DNA of 64,000 bases from positions 58,616,006 to 58,680,005 of the forward strand of contig CM061245.1 in NCBI GenBank assembly GCA_030848705.1, given 5' to 3'. Below are positions 1 through 12,293 of this stretch, piece by piece. The position numbers and the translations under genes are program-made. Positions within the stretch are counted from its first letter, which is position 1. Each line of letters starts with the position of its first letter. The notes beneath the pieces are model-generated. The model did no database searches. It had not been told where the DNA came from and saw nothing but the letters and a program-made list of their open reading frames with translations. Source of the DNA: Heracleum sosnowskyi. Lineage: Eukaryota; Streptophyta; Magnoliopsida; Apiales; Apiaceae.

Positions 1-2283
1 AGTAACATTTTCATGTACTTCGTGCTCATGTTCCAACTCTGGTTCAATGTCATTCTGTGGTTCTCGAAATTCATCGAGATCTATTATACTCCCACTGTTT
101 TTCTTAGAGAACAGTTCTCTTTCAAGAAATACAGCAGTTCGAGCAACAAACATTTTGCTCTCGGTACGATTATAGAAATAATACCCTTTAGTTTCTTTTG
201 GGTATCCCACAAAATTACATTTGTCTGATTTTGGTCCTAGCTTGTCAGTGACTAAACGTTTCACAAACGCTTCACATCCCCATACTTTCAAAAAGGACAT
301 GCTATGACGTTTCTCAGTCCATATCTCATATGGTGTAGTTTGAACCGATTTAGTAGGAACTCGGTTAAGTGTGTGTGCAGCCGTTTCTAGAGCATAACCC
401 CAAAAACTAATTGGAAGATCCGCTAGACTCATCATCGATCGCACCATGTCCAACAAGGTACGATTTCTCCTTTCAGATACACCATTCCACTGTGGTGTTC
501 CAGGAGGTGTGAGTTGTGATACAATACCACACTTCTTTAAGTAATTCTTAAATTCTAACCTTAAGTACTCACCTCCACGATTAGATCGTAGAGTTTTAAT
601 ACTTCCGCCTATTTGCTTTTCCACTTCTGCCTTGTACTCTTTGAATTTTTCAAATGATTCGGATTTGTTCTTCAAAAGATACACATATCCGTATCTACTA
701 AAATCATCAGTAAAGGTTATGAAGTAATAAAAGCCACCTCTTTCCATCGTACGCATTGGACCACATACATCACTATGTATGAGTTCTAATCGTTCGGTGG
801 CCCTCTCACCAGTTCCGGTAAAAGGAGCTTTAGTCATTTTTCCAATGAGACAAGGTTCGCATTCTTCGTATGATTCAAAATCAAACTTATCCAAGTATCC
901 ATCCTTATGTAACTTGGAAATGCGTTTCTCATTTATATGGCCTAAACGACAATGCCAAAGGTATGTTTGATTTGAGTCATTAGCCTTAATACGTTTATTA
1001 TTTACATTATAGACAGGAATATCAAGATCAAGAACATATAAACCATTAAATAAACGTGCAACCCCATAGGTAACATTATTCAAACCAAAGGAACAACTAT
1101 TGTTCTGAATTGTAAAGGAAAAACCTTTCTTGTCCAAACAAGAAACAGAAATAATGTTTCTGCAAATCGCAGGCACGTAAAAACAGTTCTCAAGTTCTAA
1201 AATAAGCCCAGTGGGCAACGATAAATTATAAGTCCCTACAGCCAAAGCAGCAACCTTTGCTCCATTGCCAACGCGTAGGTCGACTTCTCCTTTCGCCAAA
1301 GTCCTACTCCTTTGTAGTTCCTGCACATTTGTACAAATGTGAGAACCACATCCAGTATCTAATACCCATGATGTAGAAGTAGACAAATTGACTTCTATAA
1401 CATACATACCTGAATCAGAAATCTTCACAGACTTCATTCCCTTCAGGTTCAAATCTTCCAAATAAGCTTGACAATTACACTTCCAATGACCCGACTTCTT
1501 GCAAAAGTGACATACATCACCCTTTGCAGCACCTTTTGCAACACCTCCAGTAGGCTTCAAAGCCTTTTTGAAAGCAGGCTTCGGATTAGCAAATTTAGAT
1601 CCAATCTTCTTCTTGCCTTTCCATTTCCCCTTTCCTTTGGCATTCCCTTTATTCACCATCATTATGGGAGCAGGGTTAGCCTTTGACATATTGGTCTCAG
1701 CAGTCCTCAATAATGCCAATAGTTCGGTAGGTGTTTTGTCTATCTCACTCATAATATAGTTTATTACAAATTGAGTGTAGTTGTTGTTCAAAGACTGCAA
1801 GATCAAATCTGCTTGGTGTTCCGGTAAAACCGGGTAACCCAAATTCTCAAGGGTTTCCAAATACCCTATCATCTTTAGAACATGCGGTCCAACCGGGTCA
1901 CGATCTCCCTGTTTGCATGCATACAACGCTTTGCTTACATCAAACCTCTCTTGACGAGCTTGACCCTCAAACATCCTTTTGAGGTGCTCTATCATGTCAT
2001 AAGCGTCCATACGCTCATGTTGTTTCTGAAGCTCAGGACTCATAGTCGCTAGCATCAAACAACAGACATCCGTAGAATCATCAAGATGCTTATGATAAGC
2101 ATTTTGTTGAGCCTCGGTTGCTTCAGCAGCAAGAGGTCCAGGGTGAGGAATATCAAGGACATAAAGCTTTCGCTCCTACCTGAGGACAATCCTCAAATTC
2201 CTTTGCCAATCAAGGAAGTTGGTTCCTGACAGCTTTTCTTTCTCAAGGACTGATCGCACAGAGAAATTGTTTGAGTTTGCCAT
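1..2283 (-). pseudogene. copia gag-protease-integrase, one nonsense codon, runs off left edge
   Basis: The start codon at 2283 opens MANSNNFSVRSVLEKEKL, a typical BARE-type gag start. The frame is then open to position 1 except for a TAG at 2176-2178 after NLRIVLR, where related elements usually have Gln (CAG to TAG). In order: gag (UBN2-type), a CCHC knuckle CHFCKKSGHWKCNC, the protease motif WVLDTGCGSHIC, a GAG-pre-integrase segment and an integrase core with HSDVCGPM, FTDDFSRYGYVYL and a WNGVSERRNRTLLDM stretch. The integrase segment normally written RSDxGGE reads RSNRGGE here, so the second catalytic Asp of the D,D-35-E triad appears to be Asn. With the stop codon this predicts a non-autonomous copy. 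Confidence 0.88.
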
Positions 2284-4110
2284 TTAGATATCTACAATGT
2301 TAAAATGCATAAAAAAAGTTAGTTGCAGATTTATTAAATTATGTTCAAGTGATTATCCATATATATTCACAATATATATCTCCCACTATTTTTATCAAAT
2401 CAATAGCCCTAACTATTAATTCGGAAGGCATTACTCTAAATCCTTCTAGTGAGCCAAGATCCATATTTCGTCACGCTTAAGGTAAGCTTTGGCTTTTCTC
2501 CCAAAACATGATTTATTTAGGTAGACAACTCTTGTCAATTATATCATATATAACTCTTGGAAAGTTTGGTAGAACAACATTTGTCCATATTTATCCAATA
2601 AATCATACCAAACTCCATGCCTCTAAGTTCACAATCCTATTGTGGTAACTTAGTTAAGTCTAACCCAATGGTCTAACAGTTAAGTATCACATTTACTTCA
2701 TTGCGTCATACCACGATAGATTGGAGTGCTTCTCTTTGGCGAACCCACTCTTTCTCGATCTAGGTCTTGACGAGTGTTGCCCATTGGAAGGCATCTAAGT
2801 GACTTAATATTTTAAATTTAGGGATTTTATTATTAAAACAACCATGATCCCATCATCAAGAGATTCCCAATTTTTCCTTGAACTAAGTACTTCAATTCAA
2901 AATTCATCAATGGTTTGATTTCCAGTCCAACGGAGGAGTCACAGTGGTCTCACTTAAAACCCGCCTTTCTTACAAGTGCTGCTTGTATTTTTTGTCAAAA
3001 TCGCCCCATATCAAAAAATCGAAAATTCATACTTATTTCCGTGTTTCATAAACACAGGAATCTCATGTTCGTTTTGTTCAATTTTAAAATCTTGAATCGT
3101 TACAGATTTTATCTTGTTTAGCAGGCATGGCATGGGTGATGTGTCTAATACATACATGTTTAATCTAATTAAAACATGCATCATTATCACTACGCATACA
3201 TATCATCATCACATGCATCATATATGTAAAGTGCGTAAAGTAAACGTGCTTGGTTATGGCCCAATCCTATGCGATTTTTCCAAGCTAAGAAAAACCAAGG
3301 TCAATCTATGGTGGTATCAAATACAACATAATAAATTACACATGTCTTCATGCTTCCTTGTAATGTCTCCTTTGATCGCCTCCTTGGCATGCCTCCATGT
3401 CTTCATATCATCAATTACATAATATGAAAAACTAATCTAATAAACTTACAAGAGAAACTCGAGTTACATTCGAGATTTAATCATTACAAGAATGAACGAC
3501 ATGCAAGTCGTATTTAAAACCAAAACCATAATCAAAAACCACTAACCTATGGGTCTTAGGGCCATAACCATACACCATGCTCAATTAACAGTTAAGAACA
3601 TCTCATATTGCATCAACATATCACACCATATCATATTTTTCATGATCCAATCACAAAATCAAATAAAGTGTAAATCAGAAAATTAAAATCAGAATTATGA
3701 AAACAATGAATCGATGTTTACAGACAGTAAACGACGTCAAACTCCTTACAGATCAACGAGTGACATAGTCAGTATTGTTCAGACGCCCGTTTCCCTTTCC
3801 AAAAAGGTATTTTCGGCGAAATTCTGAAACAGTATGCAAATTTCACCAAATCTGCGCAACCAATCAGAAATCGTATCGAATACGATTCTCATAAAAAGAA
3901 CAAAACTATAGCATGTATATATCAGTATACATACAGATTATATGATCATCATATGATCATCTCAATCATCATTATTATACAATTTATGTATATACATCAA
4001 TACAATATTCATGTTTTCATAAAAACAACGCATCAATCATGATAGTCACAAACATGATTTTATCATCAAAACAGTAAACATATAAACGAATTAAACACTT
4101 TTCTCAAGTA
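2284..4110 (-). other. untranslated leader of the BARE/Angela-like element
   Basis: About 1.8 kb between the primer binding site and gag with no long open frame on the element's strand. Leaders of this length are known for BARE-1/Angela elements, where they are thought to carry packaging and dimerisation signals. Short open stretches on the plus strand here have no recognisable domain and I regard them as chance. I see no second insertion and no RNA gene in it. Confidence 0.6.
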
Positions 4111-4122
4111 GCTCTGATGCCA
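4111..4122 (-). other. primer binding site of the left copia element
   Basis: On the minus strand this reads TGGCATCAGAGC, one mismatch from the usual plant copia site TGGTATCAGAGC that pairs with the 3' end of initiator methionine tRNA. It lies one base inside the LTR end at 4124, as expected for minus-strand priming. Confidence 0.8.
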
Positions 4123-4123
4123 T

Positions 4124-4924
4124 TGAAGAGTTTCGGGCATGAAAACGCAACGGAAAAACGCGTAAAATAGAAAATTTAACGAAACCCTCCGCAGGATCCA
4201 TGCGAAAAACGATATTTAATTCGCGAATAGAATCGTTTACCTTTTGAAGCTTTACGAACGGCTGACTAATGGAGGTCCTTTGATATGATCACCACGTTTC
4301 TCGCCTTGCGATACACGTCTCTAATTAGTCCACACGAACGCCCGATCGTCCAACGATCACCGGAGTTGGTACTAGCCAAGAACTGCCCTCGGAACTCTCT
4401 CTCTCTCTCTCTCTCTCTAGCCTCTCTTTGATGTAGAGCAGCTAGGGTTTTTTAAGAAAAACGTTTTTTCAATTTCTCAACCCTAAAATAATACATCTTA
4501 ATGTATTTATATGGAGAGAATTCACACGGTGGGTCTATCCAGTGCCATGTTCTGCTAACATTCACTTATGTCTTTGACTTTAGTATCACCATACTTATGA
4601 TTATATTACATGGAACATTAGTGGTCATCAGTCAACAAACATACTAGTCTTAATGCATTATTATTGTCCTCAAATAATAATACTCGACTAGGGATCTTTT
4701 AGGATTATAAACACTACTCATATAATCTCATTTCTAAGTCACATACTTAGAGATATAGAATTCATGCTTATATTCCAAGGACATTTATTATTCTAATATT
4801 TATATCACAGTTAATAAAGACATAATAAATAATTGAAAGAAAATCCATAGAACATATTTATTAATAATCAAAATGTCTTCCCTAAGAACATTATAGTATT
4901 GTCTCTAGGGCACAAGCACTAACA
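4124..4924 (-). repeat. 5' LTR of the BARE/Angela-like element (801 bp)
   Basis: The LTR starts on the minus strand with TGTTAGTGCTTGTGCCC at 4924 and ends ...AACTCTTCA at 4124, directly before the primer site, so it has TG...CA ends. It contains a pure (CT)12 tract. Its 3' terminal portion recurs in inverted orientation at 33489-33604, and a more diverged relative occurs at 30600-30736, so the family has other copies nearby. The partner LTR is outside the window. Confidence 0.82.
4395..4418. repeat. (CT)12 microsatellite
   Basis: Twelve uninterrupted CT units inside the LTR; on the transcribed strand this is a GA-rich tract. Length variation between copies is likely. Confidence 0.9.
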
Positions 4925-6162
4925 CTAGGATCCAGTAGAGGACTTTGCTATAAGCAAGTCCGGGGTTGATGCGTGGCTGGCCAGCAGCACAACCTTTGAT
5001 TTGATAAATGTTAAAAATCCAATTCTAATATCAATTTTCATTTCTAGGATGAGTTACATCCGTATATTTTGTACTTGTGAGTTATGCCCTGATATTCAGG
5101 ATTATTTGTTGCGCGGAGTTGTTGGTTGTTGATTAATAAATGGTGGTTTCAATCTTGCTGAAATCACTTACTCTTAATTCATTTGGATTCCAAATAGCCG
5201 AAATCCACTTCCTTGATTCCATTGGTAGTCGTGAGATATCTATTCTGATGAGTTTTATTTATACCGCATATCCAGTCGGTACCATGTTGAAGTCTTGAAG
5301 TGCGTTCTTTGTTCCATGACCGATCGCGTTGGCTCATTCTTACTCCTTGATTATTCTACCCTTCCAGAGTTGTTGGTTTCAGGGAATGTTGTGAATAGAT
5401 CTGTTATCTACATTAGTATCTTTATACAAACTATGGTCTTAAAGACATTTGAGTTATACTTAATTCGTATTTTCTACATACTATTGTAGTTATTGTTGAT
5501 TTGGTCGCCGCGACGACCAATATAAATCTTTATGTTTTAAAACTATTCAGTTTCGAGAAGCTGAATGAGAAATTGTGATGAATTATTAAACTTGATTTGA
5601 GAAGTTTTAAAGATTACAAATGTTCAAAAACAAAAGTTTGTTATTTGGAAATCCAAAGTTTATTTTGGAAACCTTTCGTATTATATTTGATAATGCACTT
5701 GCTGAGCAATTCATTCGCTCATACTTTTTTTCTTTATATATATTTTAGCCTGCCAGTAAGAAGGTATATTGGCGAGAGTTGTCCGCGTAGCTCATCAGAG
5801 ATGGGGAAGGATATTAGCGTAAAGACGTTCTGATCCAGAGCATTTGGAGCTAGTGAGAGGTTTTGTATATAGATGTTTTCTATTGAATAATATATTGTAT
5901 AAGATTAGTTGCCTGGTATACTTCTTATCGAAGTTATACTAGTGTATTAGAATTTTTGTAAAGAGAATGGTTGTAAAGAAGAAAGATTGTTGTAATGAAA
6001 TTTTGGATTCTTGTTTCTAGCACTATAACCTTTAAAGATTCTTGGTAGAGTTGGGGTCACAAATACTATTATTATTGTGTTGATTTTATATTGAACAGGT
6101 TGTTTGGATTAAGGGTGCAGTGTGACGACCAAATCCTTTGACCCCGGATTTGGGGTGTTACA
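4925..6162 (+). repeat. probable Ty3/gypsy LTR remnant
   Basis: No convincing reading frame is present. The right end, 6121-6162, is an imperfect inverted repeat: TGTGACGACCAAATCC is followed by GGATTTGGGGTGTTACA, whose reverse complement differs at few positions. LTRs beginning TGTRACRCCCC and ending GGGGTGTTACA are common in plant Ty3/gypsy elements, so this is probably the terminus of such an LTR, cut on the left by the copia insertion. I see no gypsy coding sequence beside it. The assignment rests on terminal motifs only. Confidence 0.35.
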
Positions 6163-6225
6163 ATTTGTATCCATATTCATGCAAAATTAAGTTCTGACAA
6201 ATATTAATCTCTTTTTATTTTACAG

Positions 6226-7419
6226 CGAAGAGGGTTTTGTCTGGAAGGGGATCAGATGCATTAGGGAGCATATGTGGACCATGAAATCTAACACGAAGTT
6301 GTACTACTCAATAATCGATACATGGTCTACAATTCTGAATGACAGTGAGAACTACAAGGCGGACGAGTCACCAATGCGTCTATTTTGTACTGTTGGTGGT
6401 TTGGTAATACACTTTCTCTTTCGTTCGATTACTAGCTTAGACAATTTTCACTATTTTCACATTTGTGTATCGATGCAGATTTGGAGCTTGGATTTGAATA
6501 AGAAAGTAGCTTTGACATATCCAATATTTGAAAGTAATGTGAATGACATGCTCAGTAAATACCCTACAAGGAAACTGCAGCATGTAGATATGGTAAATTA
6601 TTGTTTTATTCCCTATCTATGTGTACGAACATTTCTACCTAGTTTTTTACAACTTGAAGAATCCATCTTATGAAATCATTGATAACATAAAGCAGGGTGA
6701 AGACTCAAAGGCATACTATGGCAAAATACCTTCCATCCTGGTAGATAGTTCTTCTAATTTCAGTTTCAATATTTTTTTTGTACTTATACAAGTACACTGG
6801 CTTAGAAAAATCAACAAATAATCACATAAAAATCATTTTTATTATACTATTGCAATCATGTACTGAAAAATCAATTAACCTCAAATTTCAGCATTCTCAC
6901 TTTGTCAAGTATCTGCAATGGAAGGGATTCCAAATTAAGTCTCAGATAGTTCGAAAGTTGAAGCCTTCGTACTTGAGCATGCCATGGCAGACAAAAAGAA
7001 ACTCCAATGATTGTGGCATATTTCGTATGCGGCATATGGAAACTTATAAGGGAGATCCCAAGAATTGGGAAGCTGATTTGAGAAAAGAAGGGGTAAGCAA
7101 ATATGAAACTCTATATATCTTAAATCTTTTATTGTGTAAGATTAAAATCAATATCTAATTCCTGTTTATTACTTGTGTATAGTCTGGTCAGTATAAGCAA
7201 ATCTTTAAGCTCCGGGCGAAGTACAACAATGCTATCTTGTCATCGGGTATTAATGAAAAAAGAAACAAGGTCATTACTGAAGCACAAGACTTGTTTAAAG
7301 ATGATGCGCATCACACACTCATAAAGGTAGCCAAAACAAAAGTTGGTAATGCTGAAGGAAGCAACAAGAAGAGCGTGACATTTTCAAGCAAGTTGACAAC
7401 AAAATTTGATGTAGCATAA
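6226..7419 (+). pseudogene. Ulp1-like (C48) cysteine protease, 3' part, frameshifted
   Basis: Five coding blocks are supported by splice-like borders: 6226-6403, 6479-6740 (with a one-base frameshift near 6617), 6892-7092 and 7183-7419, each preceded by AG and followed by GT where internal. Block two holds a YEHFYLVFYNLK stretch with the likely catalytic His and EIIDN with the Asp. Block three holds MPWQT and NDCGIFRMRHMETY, carrying the Gln and catalytic Cys of Ulp1/SENP proteases. The last block is the conserved basic C-terminus. The known enzymes cleave SUMO; whether transposon copies do is unclear. The N-terminal half is absent, and the frameshift between PY and VYEHF makes this a pseudogene. 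Confidence 0.75.
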
Positions 7420-8138
7420 GAAACTTCACATGCATTTAATTTTCTATGTAATTCTCTGTAATGAATGTTAGAAATCGATATTCGGTGAATCTCTGTGATG
7501 AGATTTCAGTCTCACTTCAGAAACTAGAAAAATTTGGCAATTACTAAACATGTTTGGTATTGTAATGTGGTGATACTTTTTCTGATCTGGTGATACATTT
7601 TATAAAAATTCCTCAATTTTTGTCTGTTTACTTGCAAGTTTTCCTTCACAAATTTTGTGTGTTTTAATTAAGAAAACAACTGATTTCTACTTGAGCAGGG
7701 CTTGGACATACTGAGAATCACTACAAGACCAACTACTCTACCTACAGTGATAACACATTGGAGAAACTAAAATATACATTATCAATATTATGAACTTTGA
7801 CAATCATTATTATGTTATAGAAGAAATCACTGTAAAGTATTGCACAAATCATTAAGAATTTATTTAAAAAATGAATTAAATTGTATACCAATGTTTGAGT
7901 AACTTAATTTTATATATTGCAACAAAATAGATAATTTAAAAGTAATCACAAAGTGTGAAAAATATAAAAATGTAATTTCAACGCATAACGATATTAAAAT
8001 CTGAATTTATAAAACAAACAGTTGAAGTTTTGTTATATAGACTTATCCTGGGGATCCAATGTGCCAACAAAGTGAACTAAGTAAATTACAAAACATTTCA
8101 ACTAAAAATAATTAAAAACATCAAAGGTGAGTCGGGTG
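7420..8138. other. intergenic region between convergent MULE genes
   Basis: AT-rich spacer between the stop of the Ulp1-like gene and the stop of the transposase gene. It should contain both 3' untranslated regions. I see no further coding sequence or RNA gene. Confidence 0.5.
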
Positions 8139-8148
8139 CTATTTTACT

Positions 8149-8244
8149 GTGTCTCCCTTCTTCTTCTTTGCACAAGTTCTCGAGTCATCAGTAAGTGTGT
8201 CTCCCTTCTTCTTCTTTGCACAAGTTCTCGAGTCATCAGTAAGC
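8149..8244 (-). repeat. 48-bp tandem duplication in transposase 3' end
   Basis: Two nearly perfect 48-bp units (starting 8149 and 8197) encode repeated DSRTCAKKKKGDTLTD segments at the end of the transposase. Further shorter units with DKLTEKNRDTLT continue to about 8330. The repeats duplicate part of the zinc-knuckle tail and are basic. Confidence 0.8.
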
Positions 8245-11136
8245 GTGTCTCTGTTCTTCTCAGTAAGTTTGTCTCCGTTATTCTCAGTAAGTGTGTCTCT
8301 GTTCTTCTCAGTAAATTTGTCTATATTCTTCATCTTTGCACAAGTTCTGGAGTCATGAGTAAGTGCCCCACATTTCTTACATTTTCGAATTCTTTTTTTT
8401 TTTTGCTTTGTTAATCGCTTTCTCTCGTTCACTAACGAGCCTCTTAAAATAGTTTCCTTTGTTCTTACAAATCTTTGGTACGAGAATAGTAACATCTGAG
8501 GTTGTTCACCAACCATACTTGCCATGTGGTCCCTCTTTGTAAATTTAACAGCCCCACCATGATTGTCAAGATCATTATTCAATTTCTTTACAATATTGTG
8601 CACATGATCAAGCCTATCAGATTGTACTCCAGCCTTGTTAACCGCTTGACGAAAATCAAACCAAATTTCTGTCATTTTCAACGATACCTGCTCCATCTTG
8701 AAATACTCATCAGAAACCAAAACCGAATTTGATGAAGTCCCACTACTATCAGCAATTTTGATCCAACGATTAAGAACCATGCTTCTAGGAACCTTAGTAA
8801 TTCCTATTTGTTTGAAAGCACAAAATGAGTGTCTACAAATGATTTCGCACATAACAAATTTCTTGCAAGAACAGACATCATGGGTCCTGCTAGCAGAAAC
8901 CTGCAGAAAATACATAAAAAATCAAAGTTCAAAAATATGTCATATACAAATATTATTATGTACCCAAGGAATCAATAAATATATACTATCCAAATCTATA
9001 ATATGAAAAATTACTAATATCCACTGTATACCAGTAAATTTGACATTTATTTAAAGTTAGCATACTTTATGAAACTCAACATTTAATAAACTAAAAGAAA
9101 TTCAAGTATAGAATGAAATGTTACCTTAAACAATTTATCTTTTACTTTGACGTCCCTAATTTCAAAATGAGTAACACCATCAATTTCCTCACTCATTCGC
9201 TTGATTTGCATATCTACACATGATGCAAAAATTTCTTCCTGAAACTTGTAAAAAATTGAACGTGTAAACAGATCAGCTACATCATCTTCAATGTACCATG
9301 GTGATAATGTAGTAGGAAGGCTTGAATTCGATTCAGTATCCATACTAACATTTTCATTCCTCTGCCTATCCATCGCACTTTGAAAGCGCAACCAAAACTC
9401 ACATAAAGTGTCTCCTTGCTTATGAAACTGACTAAAGAAAAAAAATTCACTTTCCGACCTTGATGTTGTTCTCATTAGACCAAACATTGGCTCATCTCTA
9501 AAATACGCCGGAATCCATGAATCCCTAATAGCATACATATCACACCACCACTTATTATCCTCTAATTTGAACTCCTTTATAACTGCCTCCCATCCTTGTT
9601 CAAACTCTTCAATTTCTATAATTGATGACCATATATAAGCTTTCAATTTCTCCATGAAATTAGTCTCCTTACATAAACGATTGCCAAGCTTCAATATATT
9701 TGACAACCAATAATAAAACAGTAAATTCAAACTATTAAAAATTACATAAACGACATTACATAAAAATAAAATATTAAAAAAAATACCTTAATAGGAAATT
9801 TGTTTACAATATGCCACATACACAAACGATGCTTACTAGCAACCAAACCATTGACATCAGAAAATACGTCACAAACAGCTACCTTCATGGCAGCACATTG
9901 ATCAATAAAAATTAGAAAGAGATTTCTTCCCATCGCCTTTACCAGATGACCAAAAGCCCATTTATAGTCACCAACACTCTCTTGCGATAAAAGGCAAGCA
10001 GCAAATGTAACACATCTGTCATGTTTATCCACACCAGTGAATGGGCAAAAAATCATATAATACCTGAAACACATAAAAGAATAATTCAGGGAATACAATA
10101 GTACACAAAAATCAACAGCATATACTACACAAAATCAATAAAAAACTACATTAGGAAAAGAGAACAATTCAGGAAAATATGACGCACAAATATAAACAAA
10201 TCAGTAACATATCCAACACAAACAACAAAATATTCTAAAACCAATTAGTAAATATCTTCACAAAATCAATGATAAATGGTACCCATATCATAACATATAT
10301 AAAGAAAAAGTGAGATATTTTTTATAATAAAATTCCACATTAAAATTAAAATGTAATCAGTTTTGTTTACACAGTATCAAATGTTGCCTCAAATGAGACC
10401 GCATCACCATAAAGTTCGAAATTTCTCCGACCAACCGCATCAGCCCAAAAAAGCTTGGTCAAGTGTCCGGCAGAATCAACATCATAAGCATAATAAAATG
10501 ATTTTGAAGTCTCCTGCATAACCTTGAACTTCTCTATCATCATATGTCCATCTCGTTCACCAACATACTGTTTTAAATCTCTGTTTAAATTTCTAAAATC
10601 ACGCAATGTAGCTCCTACATTCGCATAACCACCATACATTTCCTTCGCAAAAGAAAACGACTTGCTGCACCCAATATTAACTTTTGCATGATAAAAAACA
10701 ATACTCCTCAATCCAAAAGTCATATCCCTATTAGCCCTCAAAAATTGCCGACCAGTCTTAGGAACTAAAGGGTGGTTGTGTTGTTCAACAAAACTGAATA
10801 CAAAATACTTTTCCATACTCATATACTTCAACACCATTTTAGCTTTACATCCACACCTCCAAGAAACAGACCGCCTTTTCTTTACTACTTTACTACATTC
10901 ACCATTTGAACTTCCAAATTTTACCTCATTAATACCTTCTCTACTACACACATAATACTTGAGAAGAATTATCTTCTCATCCTCAGATCTCACTTGTCTT
11001 TCGGACATTAAAACCACCTAATCGACCATAATTCTTATAAAATTTGTAACCTTTATCTAAGCTGTCAAAGACCGGGTAAGAAAATGGTGTACAAGACGCA
11101 TCAACAGTTGGTAGATAATACCTATTACCACCAGGA

Positions 11137-11141
11137 GAAAC
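11137..11141. repeat. target-site duplication of element A, left copy
   Basis: GAAAC directly precedes the left LTR and is repeated directly after the right LTR. Five bases is the usual copia duplication length. Confidence 0.95.
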
Positions 11142-12201
11142 TGTTGGTCCTCGTGTATTGCAGAAAGGGGGGGGGGGATGAATGCAATACTGATAAAATT
11201 CAATCTCAGTTTCAACAACCAAAACTAAGATTTAATGTTATCAATAATATGTATGCATTCACAAACAGTATAATCGAGAAGACAGGATTCACAAAATAAA
11301 TGTTTTATTTATTTTGCAAAGTGTTGCTACAACCTCAAGAGAGAATTCTTGAGCTTCGGTTTTTCTTTAAGACACTTGCTTGTCTTTCGTTACATACCTA
11401 GAATGAATTAATAGTCTGAGTATAAAACTAATCCTATCACTGTCAACACGGGTCTGTGAAGCTGCTGTCATTATCAAGTGGCAGCTTCTTACAAAGTATC
11501 TACCCATGTGACTTTCCTAAATTGCTAACAATGTCAGATATACATTACAAAGAAAGCAACCTAGATTCATTCTATTTCTAGCTAAAACAATTCAGCAAAT
11601 AGAGACTTGACCTTGCTCTTGAATTGATTCGCTTTTGTTTGCAGTGCTTGAAGCTTCAGTCGTAGTCTTGCAGACTTGGTGTAGCTTAGGGATACTGCAA
11701 CACGCCTGTTTCTTGAACATTGAAACTATCACGAGGTTTGACTGAGAAAGATACCTAGAACAAGGATCTTTCTCGAGACAGTTACTTTTGCCGCAAAGCT
11801 TGCTGTCACAGGAATGTGCTTTTGGTGACAGTAAGAGTTCCCCGCATAGTGTGCTGTCGAGGTTTCCAAACTTGCTGTCGAGGGCTAAAGTTGCTGTCGC
11901 GTAGTCTTCCGCCAATGTTGCTGTCAGAGTGAATATGCTGTCTTGAGTTGCAACATTCTATCTTCTTGTAATCTTACTGTCAATGCTTATGACAGTAACC
12001 TTTATTCATGTTGTCATCTAATATGCGTTCTTTGAGGCTTGAACACAGAAAGTGAACTTCTTCCAAATTACACAATTAAAATAACATTGCATACTGATTA
12101 CAAGAACATACTTTGGCTGTGACAGTATGTTCTACTTAATTTAGAAATTAAGTCTATACAAAGTTAAGTTGTTCCTATGCTATCACCCATAAATCCCAAC
12201 A
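11142..12201 (-). repeat. 3' LTR of element A (1060 bp)
   Basis: Matches the LTR at 24543-25600 almost base for base. On the plus strand it starts TGTTGGTCCTCG and ends ATCCCAACA. A stem of GTATTGCA and TGCAATAC at 11155-11190 encloses an 11-G run (10 G in the partner). A second hairpin, CTCAAGA with TCTTGAG, is at 11334-11353. The LTR carries about fifteen copies of CTGTC or GACAG in both directions. Open frames inside it are conserved only because the two LTRs are copies; I do not call them genes. Confidence 0.95.
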
Positions 12202-12215
12202 ATCTCCCCCAAATT
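12202..12215 (-). other. polypurine tract of element A
   Basis: On the minus strand AATTTGGGGGAGAT abuts the 3' LTR and is the expected primer for plus-strand synthesis. Elements B, D and E have the related TTGGGGGAGAT next to their 3' LTRs. Confidence 0.85.
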
Positions 12216-12293
12216 GTTTTTATGGACAATAACAACAAATTTACAATATATGTTGACAACTTAACTAACAAGATCCGAATGGATTTAGAATGT

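Larger units (their letters stand above)
1..4924 (-). mobile_element. Ty1/copia retrotransposon, BARE/Angela-like, 5' part
   Basis: A minus-strand copia element whose 5' LTR, primer binding site, long leader, gag, protease and integrase lie in the window; the rest of pol and the 3' LTR lie beyond the left edge. The LTR begins TGTTAGTGCTTGTGCCCTAG, and the CCCTAGAG-CAAT pattern plus a leader of about 1.8 kb between primer site and gag recall BARE-1/Angela-type elements. The gag-protease-integrase order places it in Ty1/copia rather than Ty3/gypsy. Target duplication cannot be checked because only one LTR is visible. Lineage assignment is inference; membership of copia is secure. Confidence 0.88.
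8139..11141 (-). pseudogene. FAR1/MuDR-type MULE transposase, exons 2 (3' part) to 5
   Basis: Read on the minus strand: exon 2 continues from the copia insertion at 11141 to 10371, exon 3 is 10063-9787, exon 4 is 9688-9125 and exon 5 is 8900-8139, all with GT/AG borders that join in frame. Exon 2 carries the FAR1 DNA-binding domain (KYYVCSREG, WRCGCKAKM, VEQHNHPLV). Exons 2-3 carry the MULE transposase core (FEATFDT, YYMIFCPFTGVDKHDRC, FIDQCAAMK, HRLCMWHI). Exon 5 has a SWIM zinc finger (CSCKKF...CRHSF) and a C-terminal knuckle CKKCGALTHDSRTC. A frameshift near 10985-10990 splits exon 2, and the residue usually Asp in FDATF is Glu. The gene is broken. Confidence 0.85.

Noticed and set aside
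13..2300. Several plus-strand open frames of 60-70 codons over the left element
   Set aside because: They lie antisense to the gag-integrase frame, have no domain and reflect codon composition.
3114..3422. 102-codon plus-strand frame
   Set aside because: Lies in the untranslated leader of the left element, with His/Met-rich random-looking sequence and no recognisable domain.
6121..6162. Inverted repeat as a transcription terminator hairpin
   Set aside because: Terminal motifs fit a Ty3/gypsy LTR edge better, and such terminators are not expected in a plant genome.
8127..8414. Repetitive Ser/Val/Leu-rich plus-strand frames
   Set aside because: Antisense of the tandem repeat at the transposase C-terminus.
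11592..11915. 107-codon frame in the LTR of A, repeated at 24991-25314
   Set aside because: It is identical in both places because both are LTR copies; no domain, and it is low-complexity sequence made of the CTGTC motif.
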